Part shown: positions 17,266 through 25,132 of the stretch, piece by piece
Layout: each line of letters begins with the position of its first letter
How positions within the stretch are numbered: position 1 is the first letter of the stretch
Assembly (NCBI RefSeq): GCF_001650695.1
Contig: NZ_LWQS01000056.1
Location: 1 to 53,395 of the forward strand
DNA: 53,395 nucleotides
Direction of reading: 5' to 3'
Source: Chloroflexus islandicus
GTDB lineage: Bacteria; Chloroflexota; Chloroflexia; Chloroflexales; Chloroflexaceae
The notes under the pieces: generated by a model
What the model saw: the letters and a program-made list of their open reading frames with translations, nothing else
Database searches by the model: none
What the model was told of the DNA's origin: nothing
Translations under genes and position numbers: made by a program

Positions 17266-18183
17266 ATGCCGTTAAGCCTGCTGTCTGAAAGTGATGAGCT
17301 GCCACTCAGTTGGACACGCACTGCCCTCGCTACGCCGCGTGTCCAGCGGGTGCGGTTGCCGTTGTCTGGTTTTACGTGGCTGGCTTACGCCACAGTGCCG
17401 GCGAACGGCCATTTCAGCGCCTTCCACCACGAGCACGACCAGCATGCCCGCCTCTTGCTACGCGGCTGCCCGGCAGGGTTAGCACAGCGGCTGGCCCGCG
17501 CCGGCTGGGAAACAGTGCGGGTCGGCATCGAAGGCGTGATCGATCTCACCGGTGAAAGCTTGCACCGGCGCACCGTGCGCAAAATGGCGCGCGCCGCCGC
17601 CCGCTTCGGCAGCGTCCATGAAATCCCGTGGAGCCCAACCGCCGTTGCCCGGTTGCGCTGGCTGGCCTGCGAAGCGCGCCACGGCCAGCGTCCGCAGCTC
17701 CGCTATCTCTTTCGCACGACATTTGAACCGGAAACGCGCCTGTTTGTCTTTATTGACCGTGATGGAGATTGGCAAGGCGCGGTATTGCTCACCCAGCCAT
17801 CTCCCACTGCCGCCGTCACCGAATTGATGCTGCGCCGGCCACACGCACCGGCGGGGGTGATGGAAGCCATCTTCGCCACCGCCGGCCATCAGCTCCGCAG
17901 CGAAGGATGCCAGACCCTCAGCCTCAATGAAGCGCCCTTCCGCCATCTTGAGCCTCATTTGCGCCCGCTCGAATGGCTCATTACGCTCGCCGGCAGGCAA
18001 ATGGCCGCCGTGTATGATGCTGATGGCCTGTACCGGTTTAAAGCCAAGTTTGCCCCCTACTGGCGGCCTGTCTACCTGTGCGCCCGGCCCCGCCTGCCGT
18101 TATTGGCGCTGGTTGATCTCTTTACCGTATCGGGATGTCTGGAACTGGCTGCCAGCGGGTTCAATCGCCGGCAGGCGGCGTAG
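17266..18183 (+). CDS. DUF2156/phosphatidylglycerol lysyltransferase C-terminal-like protein
   Basis: A 305-residue protein of which the second half resembles the DUF2156 (LPG synthase C-terminal) domain: RDGDWQGAVLLTQ, ELMLRRPHAPAGVMEAIF, LSLNEAPF, then LYRFKAKFAPYWRPVYL near the C-terminus, which is a hallmark end. These domains have an acetyltransferase-like fold and in MprF transfer an aminoacyl group to lipid. No membrane domain is present, so it is a free-standing cytosolic form with unknown substrate. ATG at 17266 is preferred over a TTG 12 bp upstream. The end overlaps the convergent phosphatase gene by 23 bp. Confidence 0.7.
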   Translation: MPLSLLSESDELPLSWTRTALATPRVQRVRLPLSGFTWLAYATVPANGHFSAFHHEHDQHARLLLRGCPAGLAQRLARAGWETVRVGIEGVIDLTGESLHRRTVRKMARAAARFGSVHEIPWSPTAVARLRWLACEARHGQRPQLRYLFRTTFEPETRLFVFIDRDGDWQGAVLLTQPSPTAAVTELMLRRPHAPAGVMEAIFATAGHQLRSEGCQTLSLNEAPFRHLEPHLRPLEWLITLAGRQMAAVYDADGLYRFKAKFAPYWRPVYLCARPRLPLLALVDLFTVSGCLELAASGFNRRQAA

Positions 18184-18688
18184 CACGGCTACCTTGGCGG
18201 CGCTGGCGCAAGAGCCGCTCATACTCGCGCAACCGGCCCAATTGCCGGCGGTTCGGGCGAATGATCGGACGCGCGATGCGCAACGTTGCCAACGCCGCGC
18301 GATGATCGAGGCCGTGGCGAGCCATCAGATAGGCCGCCGCCATCATCGGCGCCCGACCCACGCCGGCATGGCAATGGACGAAGACCGGCAGGCCATCGCC
18401 AATGGCATGGGCCATAAAATGCACCCCTTCATCGAGTTGCTCGATGGTTGGCGGATGAAAATCCGGCACTAAGAGGCGCAAACTGCGTGTGGGCAACGGC
18501 CCGCTAAACACATCAGCCCGTTCGGCCTGCAACGAAAGGACTGCGCGTACCCCTAGCGCGTAAATTGCCGGCCACTGCTGCGGATGAAATTGGCCGCCGA
18601 CAAACAACATCGGCGTGATCGGGGTAATGTTCAGACCAAAGAATCGTTGCCACTGCGTAGAAAAATACTGGCGCACCCGGTTGAACAT
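18161..18688 (-). CDS. Dual-specificity protein phosphatase
   Basis: A 175-residue phosphatase. The HCHAGVGRAP signature (HCx5R) near residue 105 is intact, with a general-acid region around PDFHPPTIEQLD upstream. Dephosphorylates phospho-Ser/Thr/Tyr or a small molecule. The target is unknown, though a divergent protein near 36 kb resembles a kinase. ATG at 18688 is chosen because the frame above it is on a TTG that overlaps a plus-strand promoter. AGAGAAG precedes it. The GNAT gene diverges from its upstream region. Confidence 0.88.
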   Translation of the reverse strand: MFNRVRQYFSTQWQRFFGLNITPITPMLFVGGQFHPQQWPAIYALGVRAVLSLQAERADVFSGPLPTRSLRLLVPDFHPPTIEQLDEGVHFMAHAIGDGLPVFVHCHAGVGRAPMMAAAYLMARHGLDHRAALATLRIARPIIRPNRRQLGRLREYERLLRQRRQGSRATPPAGD

Positions 18689-18698
18689 TGCGCTTCTC

Positions 18699-18707
18699 TG
18701 GTACAAT
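18699..18707 (+). promoter_or_regulatory. Extended -10 promoter for the GNAT gene
   Basis: TGG-TACAAT with TTGAAC 15 bp upstream. The transcript would start near 18714, with a leader of about 30 nt. Confidence 0.5.
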
Positions 18708-18743
18708 ACAACTTCAGACCTCTACGTGTATGGTAGCACAAGT

Positions 18744-19628
18744 ATGTGGCCGTTTCGCAAACCAGTTGATCTCAGTGCAGCTCTTGTCCGGCCAAGCCAG
18801 CTGGCCGACGTCACGGCGGTCAGTCATCTCTTGAACGCCGCCAGCCGCCGCTTTGCCGCCGCCAGCGGCAGCGAACTCTACCCCGCCGTCGAGGAAGGGC
18901 GCGCGGTCGTGATACAGCTTGAACGTGAGGTGTTGGCGGCGGCAGTGCTGAGCCGGCCCATTCATCAGGTAGCATGGCTACGCGCCCTCGCAGTGAGCGA
19001 ACGGCTCCAACCGCGCGAGGCAGTAGCGCGAGTCGCGCCTGCGCTCGAACAGATCGCGCGCCAACAGGCAATCACCCACCTCTATTATGCCGGCGATGAT
19101 CAGTCAGATCAGTGGCTGCGCCCGCTGTTAGAACAGGCCGGGTACTACCATCAAACTGATGTCGTCGTCTATGAAAAACGCGACTGGGAAATTCCCGCCA
19201 ATGGCAATCGCGATGTGCAAGTTCGCCCCGTCCAAGCCGTTGATTTAGCCGAAGTGCTGCAACTCGACATGCGTTGCTTTGAACCGCAATGGGTCAAAGA
19301 CGAAAGCATTCTCGCGCCGGCCATTGCCGATGGGTCGTTTTTCGTGGTCGCTGAACTCAACGGGCAGCTAGCGGGATACAGTTATGCCACCAGCCATTTT
19401 GGCGGCCGATTGGTACACTTGGTGCGGATCGCGGTCGATCCTGATGTGCGCGGACGCGGCATCGGTGTACGATTACTGGCCGAATTCGTCGCCTACGCGG
19501 CTGAAGCCGGCGCCGGGTTGCTCACTCTCAACACGCAAGCGTACAACCATCATGCCCAGCGGCTGTATCGCTGGTTTGGCTTTGCGCCGACCGGTGAACG
19601 CCAACCGGTGCTCTGCCGCTGGTTGTAG
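18744..19628 (+). CDS. GNAT family N-acetyltransferase
   Basis: A 294-residue protein. The C-terminal half is a GNAT domain with RIAVDPDVRGRGIGVRLL, the acetyl-CoA pyrophosphate loop R/Q-x-x-G-x-G/A, then LNTQAYNHHAQRLYRWFGF, as in RimI-type enzymes. The N-terminal half (about residues 1-150) resembles a second, degenerate GNAT-like fold without the loop. Substrate unknown. ATG at 18744 is preferred because it fits a leader of about 30 nt from the extended -10. The SH3 gene follows 12 bp later, probably in one transcript. Confidence 0.82.
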   Translation: MWPFRKPVDLSAALVRPSQLADVTAVSHLLNAASRRFAAASGSELYPAVEEGRAVVIQLEREVLAAAVLSRPIHQVAWLRALAVSERLQPREAVARVAPALEQIARQQAITHLYYAGDDQSDQWLRPLLEQAGYYHQTDVVVYEKRDWEIPANGNRDVQVRPVQAVDLAEVLQLDMRCFEPQWVKDESILAPAIADGSFFVVAELNGQLAGYSYATSHFGGRLVHLVRIAVDPDVRGRGIGVRLLAEFVAYAAEAGAGLLTLNTQAYNHHAQRLYRWFGFAPTGERQPVLCRWL

Positions 19629-19640
19629 AGAGGGAGAACC

Positions 19641-20210
19641 GTGCCACCGAAAACTGATCCACGCGACTGGGATCGGCTGTTTGCACGCCGCCAACGCCGG
19701 CGCGGCCCGCTCAGCGCGCTGATCGCAGCGCTCGTAATTGGGATGATCATCGTTGGTCTGATCGGGCTCACACCCTTTGTCATTGACCAACTAGAAACGA
19801 ACCGGGCCATTGCCCGCCAAACCCAAATTGCGCTGCAAACCCGTGAGGCGCGAGCAACTACGCAGCAAGCAGCTACGCAGAGCGCCATTCCGGCGGCTAC
19901 AGCCACGCCAACCGCAACGACAACGGCAACCGAAACACCTACTCCGACGCCAGAGCCAATCCTTGGCCGCGCGCAAGTGATTAACGGCGGCAATATCCGG
20001 CGTGAACCGCGCGTCGCCGCCGAAACGGTGATTGGGCAAGTGTGTGTGGGCGATCGAGTGGTGCTGCTCGAAGAGCAGACGACTAACGGCGCCAACCGTT
20101 GGTACCGGTTGCGGGTGGTCGAAACTGCGGGCAATTGCGTTCCCGAACGGGTGAGCGCCGGCGCCGAGGGGTGGGTGAATGCCACATTGTTAAGCGCGCC
20201 CGAACCGTAG
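19641..20210 (+). CDS. SH3b-domain membrane protein
   Basis: A 189-residue protein. A basic N-terminus, a membrane helix at about residues 25-50, a Thr/Ala/Pro-rich linker (about 60-108), then an SH3b-like domain (NIRREPRVAAETVIGQVCVGDRVVLLE, WYRLRVVET, EGWVNATLL). Such domains bind cell-wall glycan. It starts at GTG, with an AGAGAGGGAGAA ribosome site. It follows the GNAT gene by 12 bp. Two cysteines (VCVG and NCVP) flank the core and could pair. Confidence 0.8.
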   Translation: MPPKTDPRDWDRLFARRQRRRGPLSALIAALVIGMIIVGLIGLTPFVIDQLETNRAIARQTQIALQTREARATTQQAATQSAIPAATATPTATTTATETPTPTPEPILGRAQVINGGNIRREPRVAAETVIGQVCVGDRVVLLEEQTTNGANRWYRLRVVETAGNCVPERVSAGAEGWVNATLLSAPEP

Positions 20211-20224
20211 GAACTGGCAATGAA

Positions 20225-21358
20225 TTACCGTGCGTTGGCTACCGCCTGCTCGTACACTGCCAGCGTCGCTTGTGCCGTCACCTGCCATGAGAAGAGCGCC
20301 GCCCGGCGCAACCCGCGCTGGCGCAGCAGCTCACGCAGATCGCGCGAGCGGAGCACGCGCAAGATGCCCTCGGCGATCTCGTGCATACTGTGCGGATCAA
20401 CCGTCAGTGCGGCTTCATCAACCACCTCTGGCAAGCTGCCGGCATACGCGCAGACCACCGGGACGCCACAGGCCATCGCTTCGAGCGGCGGCAAGCCAAA
20501 GCCCTCATACGACGAGGGGAAGACAAACAGCAAGGCCCCGCTGTAGAGCGCCGGCAGATCGGCTTCGGCAACGTTTGCCAATACCGTGACCCGGTCGCTC
20601 ACGCCGCGATCAGCGGCAATCGCCATTGGCAACGGGTAGCGCCGGTCAAATTTGCCGGCAATCACCAGCACTGCATCGGCAAAGGCCGCTGGCAAATCCG
20701 GCAGCACCCGTTCCCATGCTCGGACAAGACGATCGATATTCTTGTGCGGCTTGTTTGAGCCGACGTACAACACATAGTGGCGCGGCAGAGCGTAGCGCAT
20801 CCGCACCTCGGTAATCTCATCCACCGGCTGCGGGGCAAAACCCGGCGCAGCGGCCAGTGGCGTCACTGCGATCTGGTCGCGCGGAATGCGGAGATGAAAG
20901 GCCAAATCATCCCGCGAAACCGTTGAGATAGTGATCAACTTGCGCGCACTCTGGGCCGCGAGCCGCAATGACCAGCGATAGAAGCGCCGCCCGCGCGGGC
21001 TCAGCGTGTGCGGGTAGCGCAACGGCAAGACATCGTAGATGGTGACGACCGAGGGGCAGGGCAACAGATACGGTTTGACAATGTAGGGCGAATGGAGCAG
21101 ATCGAGGCGCAACCGGCGCGCCAGCAACGGTATCTCAAGCTGCTGACCCAGCGCAAAAGGGCCACTCTGTACGGCGACGTATTCGGTGACAGCATCGGAT
21201 AACGGCGGCAATGCTTGCCCGGCATTGACCAGTATAAACAGGCGATGAGGCGCGCAGAGTTCGCTTAAGGCCGGCAAGAGCGCAGTAATATAACGGCCAA
21301 TGCCGGGAAAGTGGTCGCTGGCATAGCGAGCATCAAAACCGATGCGCAGTGGGGGCAT
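20225..21358 (-). CDS. GT4 family glycosyltransferase
   Basis: A 377-residue GT-B glycosyltransferase of family GT4. It has the N-terminal GIGRYITALLPAL acceptor motif, then YVGSNKPHKNIDRLVRAW and the E-x7-E region in YEGFGLPPLEAMACG. Typical of mannosyl- or rhamnosyl-transferases in polysaccharide synthesis. Acceptor unknown, no gene cluster around it. The start at 21358 is the first ATG. Weakly related in layout to the GT4 at 500-1780. The convergent SH3 gene ends 14 bp away. Confidence 0.88.
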   Translation of the reverse strand: MPPLRIGFDARYASDHFPGIGRYITALLPALSELCAPHRLFILVNAGQALPPLSDAVTEYVAVQSGPFALGQQLEIPLLARRLRLDLLHSPYIVKPYLLPCPSVVTIYDVLPLRYPHTLSPRGRRFYRWSLRLAAQSARKLITISTVSRDDLAFHLRIPRDQIAVTPLAAAPGFAPQPVDEITEVRMRYALPRHYVLYVGSNKPHKNIDRLVRAWERVLPDLPAAFADAVLVIAGKFDRRYPLPMAIAADRGVSDRVTVLANVAEADLPALYSGALLFVFPSSYEGFGLPPLEAMACGVPVVCAYAGSLPEVVDEAALTVDPHSMHEIAEGILRVLRSRDLRELLRQRGLRRAALFSWQVTAQATLAVYEQAVANAR

Positions 21359-21390
21359 AGCAACAACGCGCGATCAGATGGCAAGTGCAT

Positions 21391-21419
21391 GGAAGGGCGG
21401 GTCTGAAACCCGCCCTTCC
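21391..21419 (-). terminator. Hairpin between the regulator and the GT4 gene
   Basis: GGAAGGGCGGGT-N5-ACCCGCCCTTCC, a perfect 12-bp stem, just past the stop of the minus-strand regulator at 21443. Probably ends that transcript before the GT4 gene. Confidence 0.6.
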
Positions 21420-21442
21420 ATCCGCCCTCACCCTATCACCTG

Positions 21443-22153
21443 CTAGATCCCTTCGGCCAGCAACGACGCAATGTAGGTCAACGTCGCCCGGCGACCTTGG
21501 GGATGCAAGCGCCGCCACAGATTGAGCAGGCGCTGCTCGGTGTAGGCATTCACCACTGCCTCATCGGTCATCGCATCAACCACCGGCGTTGTCACTGCGT
21601 TGGCCGGAGCAGCAGCCGGAGTCGAGTCAACCGTCGCCGGATTCACGGCGCTCGCTGGCTCATGGCTCGGCGCCGGCGGCAACGCAACGCCACGCTGGCT
21701 CAATTCAGTCGCGATGATCAGGCGTGCCACTTCGAGCGAATCAGCGCCCAACACCTCGGCCAGTTTCATCGCGTTATCGGGATCGGGTGTGGTTTGGCCG
21801 TTGATATAGTTCTTCATCGCGCTGTCGCTAATTTTGGTGGCAGTACATAGGCTCGCGCGAGTAAACCGGCCTTGCATCTGCGCTTTCAACCACTCACCGA
21901 ATGTTTGCCCGGCGTAAGGCAATAATTCAGACCGTTCACGGACTTCACTGGCCGGCATATTCAAGACTTCCGCCATCTGCTCAACCGTTTTGCTGCGCAT
22001 CCGTGAACGTGCGCCTGCTTCAAACAGGTACGAACGCAAGGTAGCGACACTGAGCCCCAGCATCCCGGCAAAATCAGCCAGCGATGTGCGCCGTTGCATC
22101 GCGGCATGGAACAAGAGCACCGAAAGCGGCATCTTTTGATCGGACGTGCTCAC
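21443..22153 (-). CDS. Two-HTH transcriptional regulator
   Basis: A 236-residue protein. Two helix-turn-helix-like segments are visible: SLADFAGMLGLSVATLRSYL (about residues 24-43) and ATKISDSAMKNYINGQTTPD (about 104-123). The second looks like an XRE-type domain. A Pro/Ala linker leads to a short helical C-terminus (YTEQRLLNLWRRLHP). The start is taken as GTG at 22153, with AAAGGA 8 nt upstream. A TTG at 22162 overlaps that site, so it is less likely. It has a perfect-consensus promoter 91 bp upstream, divergent to the S9 peptidase. Target unknown; the divergent gene is the natural guess. Confidence 0.7.
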   Translation of the reverse strand: MSTSDQKMPLSVLLFHAAMQRRTSLADFAGMLGLSVATLRSYLFEAGARSRMRSKTVEQMAEVLNMPASEVRERSELLPYAGQTFGEWLKAQMQGRFTRASLCTATKISDSAMKNYINGQTTPDPDNAMKLAEVLGADSLEVARLIIATELSQRGVALPPAPSHEPASAVNPATVDSTPAAAPANAVTTPVVDAMTDEAVVNAYTEQRLLNLWRRLHPQGRRATLTYIASLLAEGI

Positions 22154-22243
22154 CGGAGGCAATCCTTTCGTTATCAGCAGTTCTCATCCTATGATTACAC
22201 AAGAAATTGTGAAAACCTCTTTAATCACGCTCGCTATTGTAGG

Positions 22244-22272
22244 ATTATAGTTGGATGTCGCTAAAATGTCAA
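22244..22272 (-). promoter_or_regulatory. Perfect-consensus promoter for the two-HTH regulator
   Basis: Minus-strand TTGACA, 17-bp spacer, TATAAT. The transcript would start near 22237. The leader to the GTG is about 84 nt. Confidence 0.8.
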
Positions 22273-22317
22273 GGTTTATGTTATGGTCATTTGATACTTT
22301 CTGACAAAAATATCAAA

Positions 22318-22346
22318 GTGACATGCTCAGAGAAGTGTGTTACAAT
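22318..22346 (+). promoter_or_regulatory. Promoter for the S9 peptidase
   Basis: GTGACA, 17-bp spacer, TACAAT, each 5/6 of consensus. A start near 22353 leaves a leader of about 35 nt to the ATG at 22388. Its -35 is 45 bp from the divergent promoter, with AT-rich DNA between. Confidence 0.65.
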
Positions 22347-22387
22347 AGCAAGGCATTGGCACCGGTTTCATAATTGCAGGACCGCTC

Positions 22388-24424
22388 ATGACAACCCCAA
22401 CCCCTAGTCGCTTTACGATCGATGACCTCTACGAGCTGGGATGGCTGGAAGACCCGCGCCTGAGCCCTGATGGGAGCATGGCGGCAGCTGTGTGGGTTAC
22501 GGTCGATCGGGTAAACAATGGCTATCGCCGCCAGATCGTGTTGGTTCCAACCGCTGGCGGGCCGCTGCGCCGGTTTACGCGCGGCAAGCAGGATCGCCAG
22601 CCGCGCTGGAGTCCTGACGGGAAGTGGCTGGCATTCGTCTCGAACCGCGACGATGAACGGGGCCAGATCTACGTGATGCCGGTTGATGGCGGCGAGGCCC
22701 GGCAAGTCACTAGTATGCCCAACGGCGCTAGCGATCCGGCATGGAGTCCGGACGGACGATGGCTCGCGTTCCTTTCGCCGGTGAACGCTGAAGAGCAGGC
22801 GCGGGAAGATAGCGGTACACTGCCGCCGCCGCCGGCTGATGCGTGGGAGGCCCGGCGCGCCCGCGAGCAGCGCCAGCACGACGAGGAGCTGCGCAACGAT
22901 CCGCGCGTGGTGACGAAGTTGCCCTACCGCAGCGGCACGAGCTATTTCGATGATCGCCGGCGGCACATTTATGTGATCGAGATCGGCGACGAAGATACAC
23001 CGGCCACCCCGCGCCGCCTGACGTCCGGCGATCTCCACTACAGCGCACCGGTCTGGATGCCCGCCGGCGATGCGCTCCTCAGCACTGCGACCCGCGACCC
23101 CGAAGCCGACTCGCTCTTTGCCTACTATGATGTGATGCGCATTCCGCTTGATGGATCGCTGCCGCAGGCACTGACCAGTCCCGGCTTTTCGTACTTTGAC
23201 CCGCAACCCTCGCCCGATGGCAGCCAGATTGCCTTTTTGCGCCTGAATGAAGAACGGCTGCTCGGTGAAGGCCGGCGGGTAGCAATTATTCCCGCCGAGG
23301 GAGGCGAACCGCACGACCTCACCGCGCATACCGACCTGAATGTGGAGCAATTCCACTGGCAACCTGACGGGCAAGGCGTGTTGTTTAGCGCCGGTTGGCG
23401 CGGCGAGGCCCACGTCTACCAGATCGGGTTGCCGGGCACGCCGACCTACCGCAATGGGGCTACGCTGGTAGGCGGGCCGCGCATCGTGAGCGAATTTGAC
23501 GTGGGGCGTGATGGCAGTGTCGCGTTTATCGCCGGCAGCCCTGACAATCCGTGCGATCTCTACTTCCGCAGCGCCGATGGCCACGAGCGCCGGTTGACGG
23601 CGATCAACGACCGGCTGCTTCGCCAGCGGATCATCGTGCCGATCGAAGAACTGGCCTATCTTGCGCCTGACGGCAGCGAAGTGCAAGGCTGGGTGCTGCA
23701 CCCGCCCGATTTCGATCCGGCCCGCCGCTATCCATTAGCGGTCTATATCCACGGTGGGCCGCATGTGATGTGGGGGCCGGGTTTTCGCTCGATGTGGCAC
23801 GAATGGCAAGTGGCAGCAGCGCGAGGATATGTCGTGTTCTTCTGTAACCCGCGCGGCAGCGAAGGCTACGGCGAACTCTGGCGCGACGCGATCCGCGGCA
23901 ATTGGGGTGAAGCCGATGCGCCCGATATTTTGGCCGGGATCGACACCCTCGTCGCGCGCGGCTACATCGACCCCGACCGCATTGCCGTCACCGGCGGTTC
24001 GTATGGCGGCTATATGACGGCATGGCTGATCGGCCACGACGACCGCTTTGCCTGCGCCGTCGCCGCGCGTGGCGTCTACAATCTGCTGACCCAGCATAGC
24101 ACCAGCGATGCACACGAGCTGATCGAGATCGAGTTCGGCGGCTACCCGTGGGAATTGTACGAAGAACTGTGGGATCATTCGCCGTTGGCGCATGCCCACA
24201 AGATTCAAACGCCACTGCTGCTCTTGCACAGCGAGCTCGATTATCGCGTGCCGATTAGCGAAGCCGAACAGCTTTTCGCCATCCTCCGCCGCCAAAAGAA
24301 GGTGGTGGAACTGGTGCGCTACCCACGCGAAGGCCATGAATTGACCCGCAGCGGCGAACCGCGCCACCGCGCCGACCACATGCGGCGGACGTTGGAATGG
24401 TTTGACCGGTATTGCCGGTCATAA
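22388..24424 (+). CDS. S9 family prolyl oligopeptidase/acylaminoacyl peptidase
   Basis: A 678-residue serine peptidase that cleaves short peptides in the cytosol. The N-terminal half is a WD40/TolB-like propeller with repeated WSPDGKWLAFVS units. The C-terminal alpha/beta hydrolase has the nucleophile in GGSYGGYMT near residue 538, the acid in LLHSELDYRVP and the base in REGHEL near 650. Triad intact. AGGA lies 6 nt before the start. It is divergent from the two-HTH regulator and could be its target. It is followed by hairpins, not by a linked gene. Confidence 0.9.
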   Translation: MTTPTPSRFTIDDLYELGWLEDPRLSPDGSMAAAVWVTVDRVNNGYRRQIVLVPTAGGPLRRFTRGKQDRQPRWSPDGKWLAFVSNRDDERGQIYVMPVDGGEARQVTSMPNGASDPAWSPDGRWLAFLSPVNAEEQAREDSGTLPPPPADAWEARRAREQRQHDEELRNDPRVVTKLPYRSGTSYFDDRRRHIYVIEIGDEDTPATPRRLTSGDLHYSAPVWMPAGDALLSTATRDPEADSLFAYYDVMRIPLDGSLPQALTSPGFSYFDPQPSPDGSQIAFLRLNEERLLGEGRRVAIIPAEGGEPHDLTAHTDLNVEQFHWQPDGQGVLFSAGWRGEAHVYQIGLPGTPTYRNGATLVGGPRIVSEFDVGRDGSVAFIAGSPDNPCDLYFRSADGHERRLTAINDRLLRQRIIVPIEELAYLAPDGSEVQGWVLHPPDFDPARRYPLAVYIHGGPHVMWGPGFRSMWHEWQVAAARGYVVFFCNPRGSEGYGELWRDAIRGNWGEADAPDILAGIDTLVARGYIDPDRIAVTGGSYGGYMTAWLIGHDDRFACAVAARGVYNLLTQHSTSDAHELIEIEFGGYPWELYEELWDHSPLAHAHKIQTPLLLLHSELDYRVPISEAEQLFAILRRQKKVVELVRYPREGHELTRSGEPRHRADHMRRTLEWFDRYCRS

Positions 24425-24444
24425 ATACCGATCACGTTATGATC

Positions 24445-24472
24445 GTAGAGACGCACGGCCGTGCGTCTCTAC
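24445..24472 (+). terminator. 28-bp perfect palindrome after the S9 peptidase
   Basis: GTAGAGACGCACGG and its exact complement joined without a loop, 21 bp past the stop. A likely transcription end or structural repeat. Confidence 0.55.
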
Positions 24473-24475
24473 AAA

Positions 24476-24552
24476 CCGCGCCCCGCCCGTTCCGCGCCCC
24501 GCCCGGCCCGCGCCCCGTCCCCCCCCTGTACGGGCACAGCGGCGCTGTGCCC
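24476..24552. repeat. C-rich tract and a GGGCACAGC hairpin
   Basis: 24476-24527 is almost only C and G on the plus strand, with C-runs of three to seven, so the minus strand carries many G-runs. It is followed by GGGCACAGC-GGC-GCTGTGCCC (24532-24552), a member of a dispersed hairpin family. No gene is seen here. Confidence 0.7.
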
Positions 24553-24569
24553 CTTCACCAATTTCTCAT

Positions 24570-24599
24570 TTGACACGTCAATCATTGCCGCCGTATCAT
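24570..24599 (+). promoter_or_regulatory. Promoter for the MarR-ABC operon
   Basis: TTGACA, 18-bp spacer, TATCAT, a strong near-consensus promoter. Its start would fall near 24606, inside the operator palindrome. Confidence 0.65.
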
Positions 24600-24603
24600 A
24601 CTC

Positions 24604-24620
24604 TTAGTTTGTCTAACTAA
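24604..24620 (+). promoter_or_regulatory. Probable MarR operator
   Basis: TTAGTT-N5-AACTAA, a perfect 6-bp inverted repeat over the expected transcript start. MarR proteins bind such short palindromes, so autoregulation is likely. Confidence 0.6.
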
Positions 24621-24637
24621 TTGTTTTGACCTATGGT

Positions 24638-25069
24638 ATGGATCCAACCACCATCGCCAATGCCCAACGCCTGATCCAGTTGATCGACTGCATGCGGGCC
24701 AACCAACCACGCAGCCCCCTCTTCCAGCAGCTTGGCGAGTGGGGATTGTCGATGTCGCATTTGCGCTTGCTCGGTTTGTTGGCGCCTGATCGCGAGCTGT
24801 CGATGCGCGAATTGGCCGAGGCGCTCGGTATTACGCCGCCGTCGTTGACGGCCCTTACCCGCCGGTTGGTGCAGAACGGCTTGGTCGAACGCCGCTCGCA
24901 TCCTGACGATAGCCGGATCACGCTGCTGGCGCTGAGCGAGGCCGGACGCAAGCTGCATCGTGATCTCGAAACGGAGCGGCTAGGACAGATGACGCGGTTG
25001 TTGGCCGGCCTCAGCCACGCCGAACAGCAGCTCTTCCTCGATTTGCTCGAACGCGCGATGCGCACGTGA
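24638..25069 (+). CDS. MarR family transcriptional regulator
   Basis: A 143-residue winged-helix regulator. The DNA-binding helix and wing are visible in ELSMRELAEALGITPPSLTALTRRLVQNGLVERRSHPDDSR, where the DDSR wing turn is typical. ATG at 24638 is chosen over an in-frame TTG at 24626. No good ribosome site precedes it. Two ABC exporter genes follow 63 bp later. MarR proteins of such operons usually repress them and release on binding a small aromatic or drug. The operator is proposed at 24604. Confidence 0.9.
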   Translation: MDPTTIANAQRLIQLIDCMRANQPRSPLFQQLGEWGLSMSHLRLLGLLAPDRELSMRELAEALGITPPSLTALTRRLVQNGLVERRSHPDDSRITLLALSEAGRKLHRDLETERLGQMTRLLAGLSHAEQQLFLDLLERAMRT

Positions 25070-25132
25070 CCCGAATAACGTCTTCTCGCCGCAAGGACGA
25101 GGATTTGGAAACAATGCCAGCAGGAACTGTCT

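Noticed and set aside
22340-23701. Minus-strand 453-residue frame in the S9 peptidase
   Set aside because: It lies opposite a gene with an intact serine peptidase triad and WSPDGK repeats. No domain or ribosome site supports it.
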